From Acuticoccus sp. I52.16.1 (GTDB taxonomy: Bacteria; Pseudomonadota; Alphaproteobacteria; Rhizobiales; Amorphaceae), in contig NZ_CP094828.1 in NCBI RefSeq assembly GCF_022865125.1, positions 3,651,219-3,715,218 of the forward strand: 64,000 nt of DNA. Direction: 5' to 3'. The notes beneath the pieces were generated by a model. The model saw only the letters and a program-made list of their open reading frames with translations, did not search any database and was not told the origin of the DNA. The translations under genes and the position numbers were made by a program. Position 1 is the first letter of the stretch; the number at the start of each line of letters is the position of its first letter. Shown here in pieces: positions 45,480-54,150 of the stretch.

Positions 45480-45491
45480 GCCAGATCTGGC
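45480..45491. promoter_or_regulatory. 12-bp palindrome between mmsA and the LysR gene
   Basis: GCCAGATCTGGC is a perfect inverted repeat in the 113-bp region between divergent starts. LysR-type regulators usually bind dyads with a T-N11-A core between their own gene and the target. This dyad does not itself fit T-N11-A well but is in the right place. Function is inferred from position only. Confidence 0.4.
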
Positions 45492-45533
45492 GCTCCGTTA
45501 TACGTAGATTGCCATAAGTGGGGAGGGCGCGCG

Positions 45534-46424
45534 ATGGACTGGAACGATGCCAAGCACTTCCTCGCCGTGGCGCGCGAGGGGCAGGTGCTCGCCGCGGCCG
45601 GCCGACTCGGCATCAGTCAGGCGACGCTGTCGCGCCGCATCGCCGCGCTCGAGGAGGCGGTCGGCGCGCGCCTCTTCGCGCGGTCCACCCGCGGCGCCGC
45701 GCTGACCGACGCGGGCCGTCTCTTCCTGGAGACGGCCGAGCGGGTCGAGGCGGAGATGCTGGCTGCCGCCGAGCGGCTGAAGGCGGTCGAGGCGGCGCCG
45801 GGCGGGACCGTGCGGATCGGCGCGCCGGACGGGCTGGGTAGCGCCTACCTGGCGCCGCGGCTGGGGCTCCTCGGGGCGCGCTATCCGGCGCTCAGGGTGC
45901 AACTCGTGCCGCTGACGCGCAGCTTCTCGCTGTCGCAGCGCGAGGCGGACGTCGCCATCATGATCGGCCGGCCGCAGAAGGGCCGGCTGCGGGCGCGGCG
46001 CCTGGCGGACTACACGCTGGGCCTCTACGCGACACGCGACTACCTCGCCGCACACGGGACGCCGCAGCGGGTCGAGGACCTCGCCCGCCACCGCCTCGTC
46101 GGCTATGTCGACGACCTGATTCCGACGGCCGAGCTGAATTATGCCGAGGAGGTGTGGCGCGGCTGGACCTCGGCGTTCGAGGTGGCGACCGCGATCGGCC
46201 AGCGCGAGGTGGTCGCCTCGGGCGCCGCCATCGGCCTGTTGCACGACTTCATGGTGGCGGCGGATCCGCGCTTCGTGCCGCTGCTGGCGGACCGCAAGCC
46301 GGTGCGCAGCTACGTCGCCGTCTGGCACGAGAACCTCGCCGGCTCGCGGCGTCTGTCGGCGGTGGTCGACTTTCTCGCCGAGCAGATGAAGCGCGAGCGG
46401 GCGCTCTTCAGTCCGGGATCGTGA
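45534..46424 (+). CDS. LysR family transcriptional regulator
   Basis: The 296-residue protein has an N-terminal winged helix-turn-helix (about 1-60; [31 protein letters not shown]) and a two-lobe effector-binding domain (about 90-290). The ligand is unknown. GGGGAGGG lies before the ATG. It is divergent from mmsA, so it may activate or repress mmsA in response to a valine- or inositol-degradation intermediate. Its 3' end overlaps the end of the convergent solute-binding-like gene by 17 bases. Confidence 0.88.
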   Translation: MDWNDAKHFLAVAREGQVLAAAGRLGISQATLSRRIAALEEAVGARLFARSTRGAALTDAGRLFLETAERVEAEMLAAAERLKAVEAAPGGTVRIGAPDGLGSAYLAPRLGLLGARYPALRVQLVPLTRSFSLSQREADVAIMIGRPQKGRLRARRLADYTLGLYATRDYLAAHGTPQRVEDLARHRLVGYVDDLIPTAELNYAEEVWRGWTSAFEVATAIGQREVVASGAAIGLLHDFMVAADPRFVPLLADRKPVRSYVAVWHENLAGSRRLSAVVDFLAEQMKRERALFSPGS

Positions 46425-47136
46425 GGCCGCGGGCGCCGCTCGCCGCGATCGCCTGATGGATGAAGCCATCGACGCGGGCGCGCGTGAGGAACCCGTCGAG
46501 GTCCGGGACGATCTCGGCGAGGGCGGCGGGGACGGCCATCGCCTGGTGGGCACTCGCCAGAGCCTCGGCGAGGACGACGGCGTCCTCGGAGCCGCCGAAG
46601 CGGGCCGTCAGCGTTGCGCGCACGCCCGCGACCGCGTCGCCCTCGCCGGCGGCGAAGCGGTCCATCGAGGCGCCGGGGCTGTCGGCCCGCACCACGGTGG
46701 CATGGCGGATCGTCTTGTCGAGGTGGAGGTCGTAGGCCGACCCGGCGGCCGACAGGATCGTCATCCCTGGCGCGTCGACGAAGGCGGGCGTCGCCGGGCC
46801 GCCGGGCCGCACGGCGTAGGTGGTGTCGATCGTCACGTACGGGCGGGAGAAGGCGACGCGGTCGGCACGCGCCGGGTCGACCGCGAGGAATGCGACCGAC
46901 CACGCGCCGCCGGCGGCGGCGTCCACCACCTTGCCGGCGCCGGGGTAGAGGACCGGCTCCAGCGGCACGCCGATCTCCTCCGCGAGCCGACCGGCGAGCG
47001 CCGGGCCGACGCCGCGGAGGCGCCCGCCGTCCTCCTGCACCAGCGCCTTGTTGCCGGTATTGATCGCCGCGCGCAGGCGGCCGGACGGCGCGAGCACGCC
47101 CCGAAGATCTCTCATGCGCGAGCGCCCGTTCGGCAC
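46408..47136 (-). CDS. Cytoplasmic solute-binding-protein-like protein (SBP family 3)
   Basis: The 242-residue protein has the two-lobe fold of family-3 solute-binding proteins (LAPSGRLRAAINTGN, GVPLEPVLYPGAGKVVDA, FSRPYVTIDTTYAV, GSAYDLHLDKTI, DAVAGVRATL), but has no signal peptide and no lipobox. It therefore cannot be a normal periplasmic transport receptor. Similar leaderless proteins occur in many proteobacteria without known function. Cyclohexadienyl dehydratase shares the fold, so a cytoplasmic enzyme or ligand-binding role is possible. It is the last gene of the catabolic operon, starting (GTG) four bases after the aldolase stop; an ATG at 47115 is the alternative start. Confidence 0.72.
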   Translation of the reverse strand: MPNGRSRMRDLRGVLAPSGRLRAAINTGNKALVQEDGGRLRGVGPALAGRLAEEIGVPLEPVLYPGAGKVVDAAAGGAWSVAFLAVDPARADRVAFSRPYVTIDTTYAVRPGGPATPAFVDAPGMTILSAAGSAYDLHLDKTIRHATVVRADSPGASMDRFAAGEGDAVAGVRATLTARFGGSEDAVVLAEALASAHQAMAVPAALAEIVPDLDGFLTRARVDGFIHQAIAASGARGLTIPD

Positions 47137-47140
47137 CGGC

Positions 47141-47908
47141 TCACGCGCCCTTCCACTCCTTGGCGCGGGCGAGGGCCCCCTGGCGCAGGATCGCGATGTC
47201 GACGTCGACGGCGGTGAACAGGCTGCCGGCCTCGTCGATCTCGCGGTTCCATTCCTGGCTGAGCGACAGGAAGCCGGCGGGCTTGCCGGCGGCCTTGATG
47301 CGCTTCACCGCGTCCAACACGGCGGCCTTCACCTCGGGATGCTGCGGGTTCTCGGGGTGTCCGAGGCTGGCGGCGAGGTCGGCCGGGCCGATGAAGATGC
47401 CGTCGACACCGTCCACCGCGCAGATCGCGTCCAGCTCGTCGAGGGCGCTCTTGGTCTCGACCTGGAGGAGGAGGCAGATGTCGTCACGGGCGGCCGCCGC
47501 GTAGCCCTCGATCGCGCCGAAGCCGGTGGCGCGGGTGAGACCGGCGACGCCGCGGATACCGTGCGGCGGGTAGGCGACGGAGGCGGCGGCGAGCTTGGCC
47601 TCTTCGGCGTTCTGGATCTGCGGCACCAGCAGGGTCTGCGCCCCGCAGTCGAGCAGCTTCTTGATCTCGGCGACGTTGAGCGAGGTCGGCCGCACGATCG
47701 GCGTCACCGGATAGGAGGCGACCGCCTGGAGGAGCGGCAGCACCGAGATCGGGTCGAGCGCGGCGTGTTCGGTGTCGAACAGGAGCCAGTCGTAGCCGCA
47801 GCCGGCCAGCATCTCGGCGACGCTGGAGTCGGACATCGAGCACCACAGGCCGATCTGCCGCTCGCCGCGTTGGATGGCGGCTTTGAACTTGTTTCTGCGC
47901 AGGTCCAT
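47141..47908 (-). CDS. HpcH/HpaI family aldolase (2-oxo-acid class II aldolase)
   Basis: These metal-dependent aldolases cleave 4-hydroxy-2-oxo acids to pyruvate and an aldehyde. The 255-residue protein has the catalytic His48 in FDTEHAALD, Arg73 in PIVRPT, the metal ligands Glu151 (QVETKSALDEL) and Asp177 (GPADLAASLG), and GIRGVAGLTRATGF, all as in HpaI and related enzymes. The true substrate is not known. Within the aroQ-Gfo-aroE operon it would be a late cleavage step, or it may act on a compound unrelated to quinate. GAGGA precedes the ATG closely. Confidence 0.88.
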   Translation of the reverse strand: MDLRRNKFKAAIQRGERQIGLWCSMSDSSVAEMLAGCGYDWLLFDTEHAALDPISVLPLLQAVASYPVTPIVRPTSLNVAEIKKLLDCGAQTLLVPQIQNAEEAKLAAASVAYPPHGIRGVAGLTRATGFGAIEGYAAAARDDICLLLQVETKSALDELDAICAVDGVDGIFIGPADLAASLGHPENPQHPEVKAAVLDAVKRIKAAGKPAGFLSLSQEWNREIDEAGSLFTAVDVDIAILRQGALARAKEWKGA

Positions 47909-47916
47909 GGGGTTCC

Positions 47917-48759
47917 TCAGTATTTTATCTTGGCGAGCCGGCGCAGGTCGTCGGGCGTCGTCGAGGGGAGGTCGAAGAATTCGAGATAGGCCGGTATTTG
48001 TTCGAACAACATATCCGTGCCGATCTGCGTGGAGCAGCCCTTCGCCCGCGCGGCGGCGAGGAAGGGCGTCTCCTCCGCTTTCATAACCACTTCGCCGATG
48101 AATGTGGAGCGATCGACGTGGGTCAGATCCATCGGCAACGGGTCGCCGGGGGTCATGCCCATCGGGGTGGCGTTGACGGCGATGTCGAACCCGGCCGGGT
48201 CGCGGGTTTCGGTCTCGACGGTGAGGGTGGGGTAGTGCGCCTTGAGGTTGGTCGCCAGCCGCTCGGCGGAGGCGGCGCGCGCGTCGGTGACGGCGAGGCG
48301 GGTGGCTCCGGCCTTGGCGGCCGAGGCGGCGATCGCCGAGCCGACCCCGCCGGCGCCGACGACGATCACCGACGCACCGGCGAACGAGCGGCCCTTGTGC
48401 TCTACCCCGCGCACGAAGCCCTCGCCGTCGAACATGTCGCCGATCAGGCGGCCCCCGGCGTCCCGCTTCACCGCGTTGCAGGCACCGCAGACTTTGACGG
48501 TGGTCGACACCTCGTCGAGGAGGTCCACCACGCTCACCTTGTGGGGCATGGTGATCAGCGCGCCGGCGATGTTGGTGAGGCGGAAGACGAGCGGCAGGAA
48601 GGCGGGGAAATCCGCCGCCTCGCACCCCATCGGCATGACGCAGACGTCGATGTCGCGGTCGGCGAAGTAGGGGTTGTAGATCATCGGCGCCTTGAAGCTC
48701 TCGGTCGGCACGCCGAGGTGCGCGATCAGCTTGGTGTGGCCCGAGATCAGCCGCGTCAT
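47917..48759 (-). CDS. Shikimate dehydrogenase family protein (AroE/quinate dehydrogenase-like)
   Basis: The 280-residue protein has the AroE layout: a substrate domain, the catalytic lysine in TMPHKV (Lys74), GDMFDGEGF near 108-116, and a nucleotide fold VVGAGGVGSAIA (about 133-144) with NATPMGM later. The usual shikimate-binding pair Ser-x-Ser is here Ser21-Phe-Lys-Ala24, so the second serine is missing, which suggests a substrate other than, or in addition to, shikimate. It lies in a catabolic-looking operon with aroQ, so quinate or shikimate oxidation is more likely than the biosynthetic role. Its ATG overlaps the oxidoreductase stop by 4 bases. Confidence 0.82.
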   Translation of the reverse strand: MTRLISGHTKLIAHLGVPTESFKAPMIYNPYFADRDIDVCVMPMGCEAADFPAFLPLVFRLTNIAGALITMPHKVSVVDLLDEVSTTVKVCGACNAVKRDAGGRLIGDMFDGEGFVRGVEHKGRSFAGASVIVVGAGGVGSAIAASAAKAGATRLAVTDARAASAERLATNLKAHYPTLTVETETRDPAGFDIAVNATPMGMTPGDPLPMDLTHVDRSTFIGEVVMKAEETPFLAAARAKGCSTQIGTDMLFEQIPAYLEFFDLPSTTPDDLRRLAKIKY

Positions 48760-49802
48760 CCCCGTCCCTCCAGGTGGACCGGCGCGCCGGTCGCGGCCGA
48801 TGTCTTGACGGCTTCGATGACCTCGAGCGCCGCGAGGCCGTCGCGCCCCGTCACCTTCGGCGGCGCCTCGCCGCGCACCACGGCGCCGAACTGCTCCATC
48901 TGGACCACCAGCGGGTCGGCGAAGGGGTAGGGGAAGCGGGTCGCGGCGATCGGCTCCCACCAGGAGCGCTTCGCCGGGTTGGTCCAGAGCGAGAGGCTGG
49001 GGATCGCCAGGGAGGCGTGGGTGCCGGCGAGCCAGTAGCAATCCTCGGAGGTCGCCGGGTAGACCGGGTTCTCGCTCGCGGTCAGCTCCCACGACCACGG
49101 GGTGACGGCGGTGTCGCAGATGTTGACGGTGCCGAGGGTGCCGGAGGCGAACTTGAGGAGGACGACCGCGGTCTCCTCCACCTCGTTGCCGCGCACCGCG
49201 TTGGATTCCATCGCCATGACGCTGACCACCGGGCCGACCAGCATGTGCAACAGGTCGATGTCGTGGGCGAGGTTGAGGTAGACCGGCCCGGCGCCCTTCA
49301 TGCGGCGCCAGGGCGTCTCGAAATAGTCGTCCGGCTTCATGAACCAGGTGGTCGCCTGGACGCTGGCGATGGTGCCGAGGCGGCCCTCGTCGACCAGCTC
49401 TTTCGCCTTGTCCATCAGCGGGTTGTGGCGGCGGTGGTGGCCGGCGGCGAGCGGCACGCCCGCCGCCTCCGCCGTCTCCACCAGGCGCCGCGCCTCGGAA
49501 AGGTCGCTCGCCAGCGGCTTCTCGACCAGCACCGGCTTGCCCGCCGCTATGCACGCCAGCCCACCCTCGACATGGACCTGGTTGGGGGTGGCGAGGACGA
49601 TCCCGTCGACGTCGTCGCGCGCGATCAGCTCGCCGAGCGATGCCGTCCAGGGAACGCCGTGCTTGTCGGCGACCGGGCGGCCGATCGCCTCGGCCGGGTC
49701 GGCGATCGCCGTCAGCACCACGCCTTCGGCGATGGCGATCGCGTCGGCATGGCGCGAGCCGATGAGGCCCGCCCCCGCGACACCGAGGCGAGCCGGCGTC
49801 AC
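48756..49802 (-). CDS. Gfo/Idh/MocA family oxidoreductase
   Basis: The 348-residue NAD(P) enzyme has the N-terminal Rossmann motif [16 protein letters not shown], the EKP motif ([11 protein letters not shown]) of the Gfo/Idh family, and the catalytic-helix region [17 protein letters not shown]-like (here [17 protein letters not shown]) with the conserved D-x-x-x-H. These enzymes oxidise or epimerise sugars, inositols and cyclic polyols. A cyclitol-like compound such as quinate would fit, but this is inferred. GTG start at 49802 overlaps the aroQ stop by 4 bases; the stop overlaps aroE-like by 4 bases. Confidence 0.85.
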   Translation of the reverse strand: MTPARLGVAGAGLIGSRHADAIAIAEGVVLTAIADPAEAIGRPVADKHGVPWTASLGELIARDDVDGIVLATPNQVHVEGGLACIAAGKPVLVEKPLASDLSEARRLVETAEAAGVPLAAGHHRRHNPLMDKAKELVDEGRLGTIASVQATTWFMKPDDYFETPWRRMKGAGPVYLNLAHDIDLLHMLVGPVVSVMAMESNAVRGNEVEETAVVLLKFASGTLGTVNICDTAVTPWSWELTASENPVYPATSEDCYWLAGTHASLAIPSLSLWTNPAKRSWWEPIAATRFPYPFADPLVVQMEQFGAVVRGEAPPKVTGRDGLAALEVIEAVKTSAATGAPVHLEGRG

Positions 49803-50251
49803 GCCGACGCCTCTGCCGCGGCGGCGAGGTTGGCGATGCGGCGCACCGCGGCCTCGTAGCCCTCGATCCCGAAGCCGACGATCACGCCGTCGGCCCGCAG
49901 CGAGATGTAGGAGTGATGGCGGAAGCTCTCGCGCTTGTGGACGTTGGAGATGTGAACCTCGATGACGGTGCCCTCGAAGGTGTTGAGCGCATCGAGGATC
50001 GCGACGGAGGTGTGCGTGTAGGCGCCGGCGTTGATGGCGATGCCGCACGAGGTGCCGCGCGCCTCGTGGATCCAGTCGACGAGCTGTCCCTCGTGGTTGG
50101 ATTGCAGGAGGCGGACCTCGAACCCCGCGGGGCAGGCGGCGCGGCAGTTGGCCTCCACGGTCTCGAGCGTGTCGTGCCCGTAGATGTGCGGCTGGCGCTT
50201 GCCGAGTAGGTTGAGGTTGGGGCCGTTCAGGATGGTGATCAGGCGGCTCAT
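49799..50251 (-). CDS. aroQ: Type II 3-dehydroquinate dehydratase
   Basis: AroQ interconverts 3-dehydroquinate and 3-dehydroshikimate. The 150-residue protein has [18 protein letters not shown] with the lid Arg19 and catalytic Tyr24, the [12 protein letters not shown] block, and [14 protein letters not shown] with the catalytic His region. Biosynthetic aroQ in alphaproteobacteria is usually near accB/accC. Here it heads a catabolic operon next to a GntR regulator and a TRAP transporter, suggesting a catabolic paralogue acting in quinate or dehydroquinate use. No 3-dehydroshikimate dehydratase was seen in the window, so a full route to protocatechuate is not present here. Confidence 0.93.
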   Translation of the reverse strand: MSRLITILNGPNLNLLGKRQPHIYGHDTLETVEANCRAACPAGFEVRLLQSNHEGQLVDWIHEARGTSCGIAINAGAYTHTSVAILDALNTFEGTVIEVHISNVHKRESFRHHSYISLRADGVIVGFGIEGYEAAVRRIANLAAAAEASA

Positions 50252-50297
50252 GGCAGGCTCGGGTGGCGTGAGGGGTCGGTCGTGGTCGGGTGACGGG

Positions 50298-51005
50298 TCA
50301 TCGCAGGGCCGCCGGCAGGGTGTCCGCGAGGCGTTGGCGCAGGGCCTGCCCGGTCCGCTCGATGTGGGCGGCGAGGAGGGCGCTGGCGGCCTCGGCGTCG
50401 CGCGAGGTGGCGGCGGCGGCGATCGCGGCGTGTTCGGCCGAGACGTCGCGCTGATCCTGCGCGCTCGCCAGGAAGAGGCGGCGGTAGCGGTCGTTCATAT
50501 TCATCAAGGTGCGGTGGAAGCTGAGGAGGAGCGGCATGTCGCACCGGTCGATCAGCGCCTTGTGGAAGGCGTTGTGCGCCACCTCCCAGGCCTCCACGCT
50601 CGCCTCGTCGCCCGGCACGCGGATGGTGTGGTTGAGGCGGTAGAGCGCGGCGGTCACGTCTGTCTCCCAGTCGAGCCCGCCGTTGGCGATGGCGCCGCGC
50701 AGGGCCAGCGGCTCCAGCTCCATACGCAGGCGCGTCACCTCGTCGAGATTGGCGAGCGAGATCGGCGCGACGGTGTACCCCTTCTGCTCCTCGGCGACCA
50801 GCAGGCCGTCGGCGACGAGGCGGGTGACGGCCTCGCGCAGGGACGAGACGCTGATGCCGTACTCGTCGCGCAGGCGGTCGAGCTTGAGTTTGGTGGACGG
50901 GGCGAGGCGGCCGAGCAGGATCGCCTCGCGCAGCTCGTCGGCGACGCGTCCGGCGACGGTCGCTTTGCTCTTTCCGCTGCCTGCCGCGCTGCGCATCGGT
51001 CTCAT
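50298..51005 (-). CDS. GntR family transcriptional regulator, FCD (FadR) subfamily
   Basis: The protein of about 235 residues has an N-terminal winged helix ([43 protein letters not shown]) and an all-helical FCD effector domain with [13 protein letters not shown], an [11 protein letters not shown]-like metal/ligand region (here [11 protein letters not shown]) and [24 protein letters not shown] regulators usually repress a neighbouring carboxylic-acid uptake and degradation locus until the substrate binds. The start is uncertain (51005 or 50996). It lies between the aroQ operon and the divergent TRAP genes, with matching palindromes at 51030 and 51068. Confidence 0.9.
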   Translation of the reverse strand: MRPMRSAAGSGKSKATVAGRVADELREAILLGRLAPSTKLKLDRLRDEYGISVSSLREAVTRLVADGLLVAEEQKGYTVAPISLANLDEVTRLRMELEPLALRGAIANGGLDWETDVTAALYRLNHTIRVPGDEASVEAWEVAHNAFHKALIDRCDMPLLLSFHRTLMNMNDRYRRLFLASAQDQRDVSAEHAAIAAAATSRDAEAASALLAAHIERTGQALRQRLADTLPAALR

Positions 51006-51029
51006 CCCCAGGTCGGGGGAGGGTCTAAC

Positions 51030-51042
51030 ACCGACTGTCGAT
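51030..51042. promoter_or_regulatory. Candidate GntR operator, imperfect copy
   Basis: ACCGACTGTCGAT is a near-perfect 6+1+6 palindrome (one mismatch), sharing 12 of 13 bases with the copy centred 38 bp away. It lies just upstream of the GntR start codon. Confidence 0.6.
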
Positions 51043-51067
51043 CTTCTGCAATAAAATCGTTTTCTTA

Positions 51068-51080
51068 ATCGACTGTCGAT
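51068..51080. promoter_or_regulatory. Candidate GntR operator, perfect copy
   Basis: ATCGACTGTCGAT is a perfect 6+1+6 palindrome in the 180-bp divergent region between the GntR and TRAP genes. With the copy at 51030-51042 it makes a pair of operator-like sites flanking an AT-rich stretch that should contain the promoters. Binding by the adjacent GntR protein is an inference from position and repetition. Confidence 0.65.
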
Positions 51081-51185
51081 ATGGTCTGGACATTGCGGAT
51101 GATCGTTGGCAGAAGCGGTGGTGCGCGGCATCGCCTGAATATGCCGACGCCAAAGTCATGTGCGAAGGCATCTGGGAGGAGACCA

Positions 51186-52193
51186 ATGACCATTTCGCTC
51201 AAGCGCGGGCTGCTTGCCGGCGCCGCCACCGCCCTACTGTCCGCGACGCTCGCCACCGGCGCCCTCGCCCAGGACAAGGTGCAGATCCGCCTGTCAGCGG
51301 TCAGCTCGGAGACCGACCAGCGCGCCGTCGCGCTCTCCGAGAAGTTCGGCCCCGCCGTGTCGGACTTCGCCAGCTACGAGCCGCACTACAACGCCACCCT
51401 CTTCGCCCAGGGCGCCGAGCTGGAAGCGATCGCCACCGGCGACCTCGAGATGTCGATCACCTCCGCGCAGGAGCTGGCGACCTTCTTCCCCGAATTCTCG
51501 ATCTTCACCGCCGGCTACGTCCTGCAGGACGCGCAGCACCAGGTGGACGTCTTCAACGACGCGCTGTTCGACGATTTCAAGCAGAAGGCCGAGGACGAGC
51601 TGGGCGTGATCCTGCTGGCGCCGATGTATCTCGGCCGCCGCCAGGTGAACCTGCGCCAGTGCCCGGACGAGCTGAAGGTCACGACGCCGGCCGACCTCGC
51701 GGGCGTCAACCTGCGCATGCCGGGCACCGACGCGTGGCAGTTCCTGGGCCGCGCGCTGGGCGCCAATCCGACGCCGATGTCCTTCACCGAGGTGTACACC
51801 GCCCTGTCCTCCGGCGCGGTCGACGGGCAGGACAACCCGCTGCCGACGGTCGTCGACGCCAAGTTCTACGAGGTCACCTGCCAGGTGGCGCTCACCTCGC
51901 ACCTGGTGGACTGGAACTTCATCGCCTTCTCCAAGGCGGTGTTCGAGAGCCTGACCGAGGAGCAGCAGCAGGCGGTGCGGGACGCGGCCTGGGCCGCGGC
52001 GGACTTCGGCCGCGAGAACCAGCTCCAGAAGGAGGAGGAACTCGTCTCCTTCCTGGAGGAGAACGGCCTGACGATCTACGAGCCGGACGTCGCCGCCTTC
52101 CGCAAGCACGTCCAGGAGGAGTACCTCAGCTCCGACTTCGCCTCGAGCTGGCCGGAGGGTCTCCTCGAGAAGATCAACGCGCTCGGCCACTGA
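51186..52193 (+). CDS. dctP: TRAP transporter solute-binding protein, DctP family
   Basis: DctP captures the substrate in the periplasm and delivers it to the DctQM membrane pair. The 335-residue protein has a signal peptide (cleavage expected near ALAQ at 29-32) and the family pattern: LDMSITSAQELATFFPEF-like (here LEMSITSAQELATFFP), TPADLAGVNLRMPGT with the ligand-carboxylate Arg, and PMSFTEVYTALSSGAVDGQDNPLPTV. The substrate is unknown, but a carboxylic acid is usual; quinate or shikimate would match the neighbouring enzymes. GGGAGGAG lies four bases before the ATG at 51186. Confidence 0.93.
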   Translation: MTISLKRGLLAGAATALLSATLATGALAQDKVQIRLSAVSSETDQRAVALSEKFGPAVSDFASYEPHYNATLFAQGAELEAIATGDLEMSITSAQELATFFPEFSIFTAGYVLQDAQHQVDVFNDALFDDFKQKAEDELGVILLAPMYLGRRQVNLRQCPDELKVTTPADLAGVNLRMPGTDAWQFLGRALGANPTPMSFTEVYTALSSGAVDGQDNPLPTVVDAKFYEVTCQVALTSHLVDWNFIAFSKAVFESLTEEQQQAVRDAAWAAADFGRENQLQKEEELVSFLEENGLTIYEPDVAAFRKHVQEEYLSSDFASSWPEGLLEKINALGH

Positions 52194-52221
52194 TGCCGGC
52201 GCCGGGAGGGCGAGGGTACCC

Positions 52222-52767
52222 ATGCGGCTGATCGCGCGGATCTTCTCCCACCTGACGGAGGGGGTGGCGGCCTTGATGATGGCCGCCATCTTCGTCACGT
52301 TCGTCCTGCAGATCGCGGTGCGCTACATCGTCGGCTCGGCGTGGTTCTCCGGGACCTTCGGCCATGTGGTCGACGCCGCGTCCTTCGGCTGGACGCTCGA
52401 ACTCATCATGGTGCTGTGGCTGTGGACGATCTTCTTCGGCAACAGCTTCATCGTGCGCGAGCGTGACCACGTCACGTTCGAAATCATCTACTTTGCCGTC
52501 GGCCCGCAGGTGCGGCGCGTCTTCGTCATCGTCGGCGCCCTCACCATCATGGCCGCGCTGTGGCTGTCGATCGAGCCGACCTACGGCAAGATGCGGATCC
52601 TGCGGATCAAGTCTTCGGCCACGCTGCCGGTGAAGATGCTGCCGATCTACTCGATCTACTTCCTGTTCCTGGCCGTCGTCGGGCTGCGCTACGGCTGGCG
52701 CCTCGTCGAGGTGATCCGCCACGGCGTCGGCCGCGAGCCGCACCACCATCTCGAGACCACGGACTGA
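52222..52767 (+). CDS. dctQ: TRAP transporter small permease, DctQ family
   Basis: The 181-residue membrane protein has four hydrophobic segments (about 12-34, 50-75, 92-112, 138-158), as expected for DctQ. The conserved TLELIMVLWLWTIFFGNSFIVRERDHVTFEII region includes the R-x-x-x-H-V motif. It works with DctM in sodium-driven uptake. The stop shares one base with dctM (TGATG). Confidence 0.92.
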   Translation: MRLIARIFSHLTEGVAALMMAAIFVTFVLQIAVRYIVGSAWFSGTFGHVVDAASFGWTLELIMVLWLWTIFFGNSFIVRERDHVTFEIIYFAVGPQVRRVFVIVGALTIMAALWLSIEPTYGKMRILRIKSSATLPVKMLPIYSIYFLFLAVVGLRYGWRLVEVIRHGVGREPHHHLETTD

Positions 52768-54062
52768 TGAGCGTCGAGCTACTCATCCTCGTCGGCACGC
52801 TGTTCCTGCTGGCGGGCATCGGCGTGCCGATCGCCTACGCGATCATGGTCGCCTCGATGGCCTACGTGGCCGCGGCCGGGCAGTCGATCGGCATCGTCGG
52901 CAAGACGCTGGTGGACGGGATCTACCAGTCGTTCCTGCTGCTGGCGGTGCCGCTCTTCATCGTCGCCGCCAACATCATGAACGCCGGGACCATCTCGGAC
53001 CGGCTGCTGGGGTTCTGCGTCGCCGTCGTCGGGCGCTTCAAGGGCGGGCTGGGGCACGTCAACGTGGTCGCCTCGCTGATCTTCTCGGGCATGTCGGGCT
53101 CGGCGGTGGCGGACGCGTCGGGGATCGGCAAGGTCATCATCGACATGATGGTCCGCTCGGGCCACTACACGCGCGGCTATGCGGCGGCGATCACCGCCGC
53201 CTCGGCGACCATCGGGCCGATCATCCCGCCGTCGATCCCGATGGTGCTCTACGCGCTCGTCTCCAACGCCTCCATCGGCTACCTCTTCCTGGGCGGCATC
53301 GTGCCGGGGCTCTTCATGGGGCTGGTGCTGATGGCGATGAACTCGCTGATCGCCGCCCGCCGCGGGTTCGAGACCGACGAGGTCGTCCCCCTGCGCGAGC
53401 TTCCGAAGAAGACGCTCAACGCCTTCCCCGCGCTCCTGATGCCGGTGATTCTGCTCTACGGCATCTACGGCGGCGTCACCACGCCGACGGAGGCGGCCGC
53501 GGTCGCGGCGGCGTACGCGCTGGTGCTGGCGGCGGTGTTCTACCGCGCGCTCAGCCTTCGGGCGCTCTACTCGATCCTGGTGGAGAGCGCGCGCTCCTCG
53601 GCGGCGGTCGGAATCGTCATCGGCGGGGCGCTGATCCTCAACTACGTGGTCGCCTCGGAGAACATCCCGAGCCAGATGGCCGCCGCGATGGTCGGCCTCG
53701 ACGTGTCGCCGATTGCCTTCCTGCTCGGCGTGAACCTCTTGCTCCTGGTGCTCGGCTGCCTGCTGGACGCGACGACGATCATCCTCGTCATCATCCCGCT
53801 CTTCATTCCGACCTGCCGCGAACTGGGGATCGACCTCGTCCACTTCGGGGTGGTGGCGGTGGTCAACTGCATGATCGGGCTGATCACGCCGCCCTACGGC
53901 ATCCTGCTCTTCGTCATCAACGCGGTGACACGGATCCCGCTGGCGGAAATCATCCGCGAGATCTGGGCCTTTCTGGCCGTTCTGATCGCAGCGTTGCTGG
54001 CGCTCATCTTCCTGCCGGGGATCACTCTCTGGCTGCCGCGAATGTTCGGCTACCAGGGCTGA
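52767..54062 (+). CDS. dctM: TRAP transporter large permease, DctM family
   Basis: The 431-residue protein has about 12 membrane helices and the DctM hallmarks: GVPIAYAIM, FSGMSGSAVADASGIGKV, ASATIGPIIPPSIPMVLYA and GLITPPYGILLFV. It is the sodium-coupled transport subunit. The start overlaps dctQ by one base. Two hairpins follow the stop (54064-54102), and no further gene is on this strand for 361 bp, so the TRAP operon ends here. Confidence 0.95.
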   Translation: MSVELLILVGTLFLLAGIGVPIAYAIMVASMAYVAAAGQSIGIVGKTLVDGIYQSFLLLAVPLFIVAANIMNAGTISDRLLGFCVAVVGRFKGGLGHVNVVASLIFSGMSGSAVADASGIGKVIIDMMVRSGHYTRGYAAAITAASATIGPIIPPSIPMVLYALVSNASIGYLFLGGIVPGLFMGLVLMAMNSLIAARRGFETDEVVPLRELPKKTLNAFPALLMPVILLYGIYGGVTTPTEAAAVAAAYALVLAAVFYRALSLRALYSILVESARSSAAVGIVIGGALILNYVVASENIPSQMAAAMVGLDVSPIAFLLGVNLLLLVLGCLLDATTIILVIIPLFIPTCRELGIDLVHFGVVAVVNCMIGLITPPYGILLFVINAVTRIPLAEIIREIWAFLAVLIAALLALIFLPGITLWLPRMFGYQG

Positions 54063-54063
54063 A

Positions 54064-54102
54064 CGGTCACCGGCCGGTGACCGCGCCCTCCACGAGGGCG
54101 CG
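54064..54102. terminator. Two tandem inverted repeats after dctM
   Basis: A perfect 20-bp palindrome (54064-54083) is followed, with two bases shared, by a 9-bp stem with a 3-base loop (54082-54090 pairing with 54094-54102). They start two bases after the dctM stop. No T tract follows. They probably form the 3' end of the TRAP message, perhaps with Rho. Confidence 0.5.
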
Positions 54103-54150
54103 GCGCACGAACCTCGGACATCGCGACGCTATACCGCATTCATCACGGCT

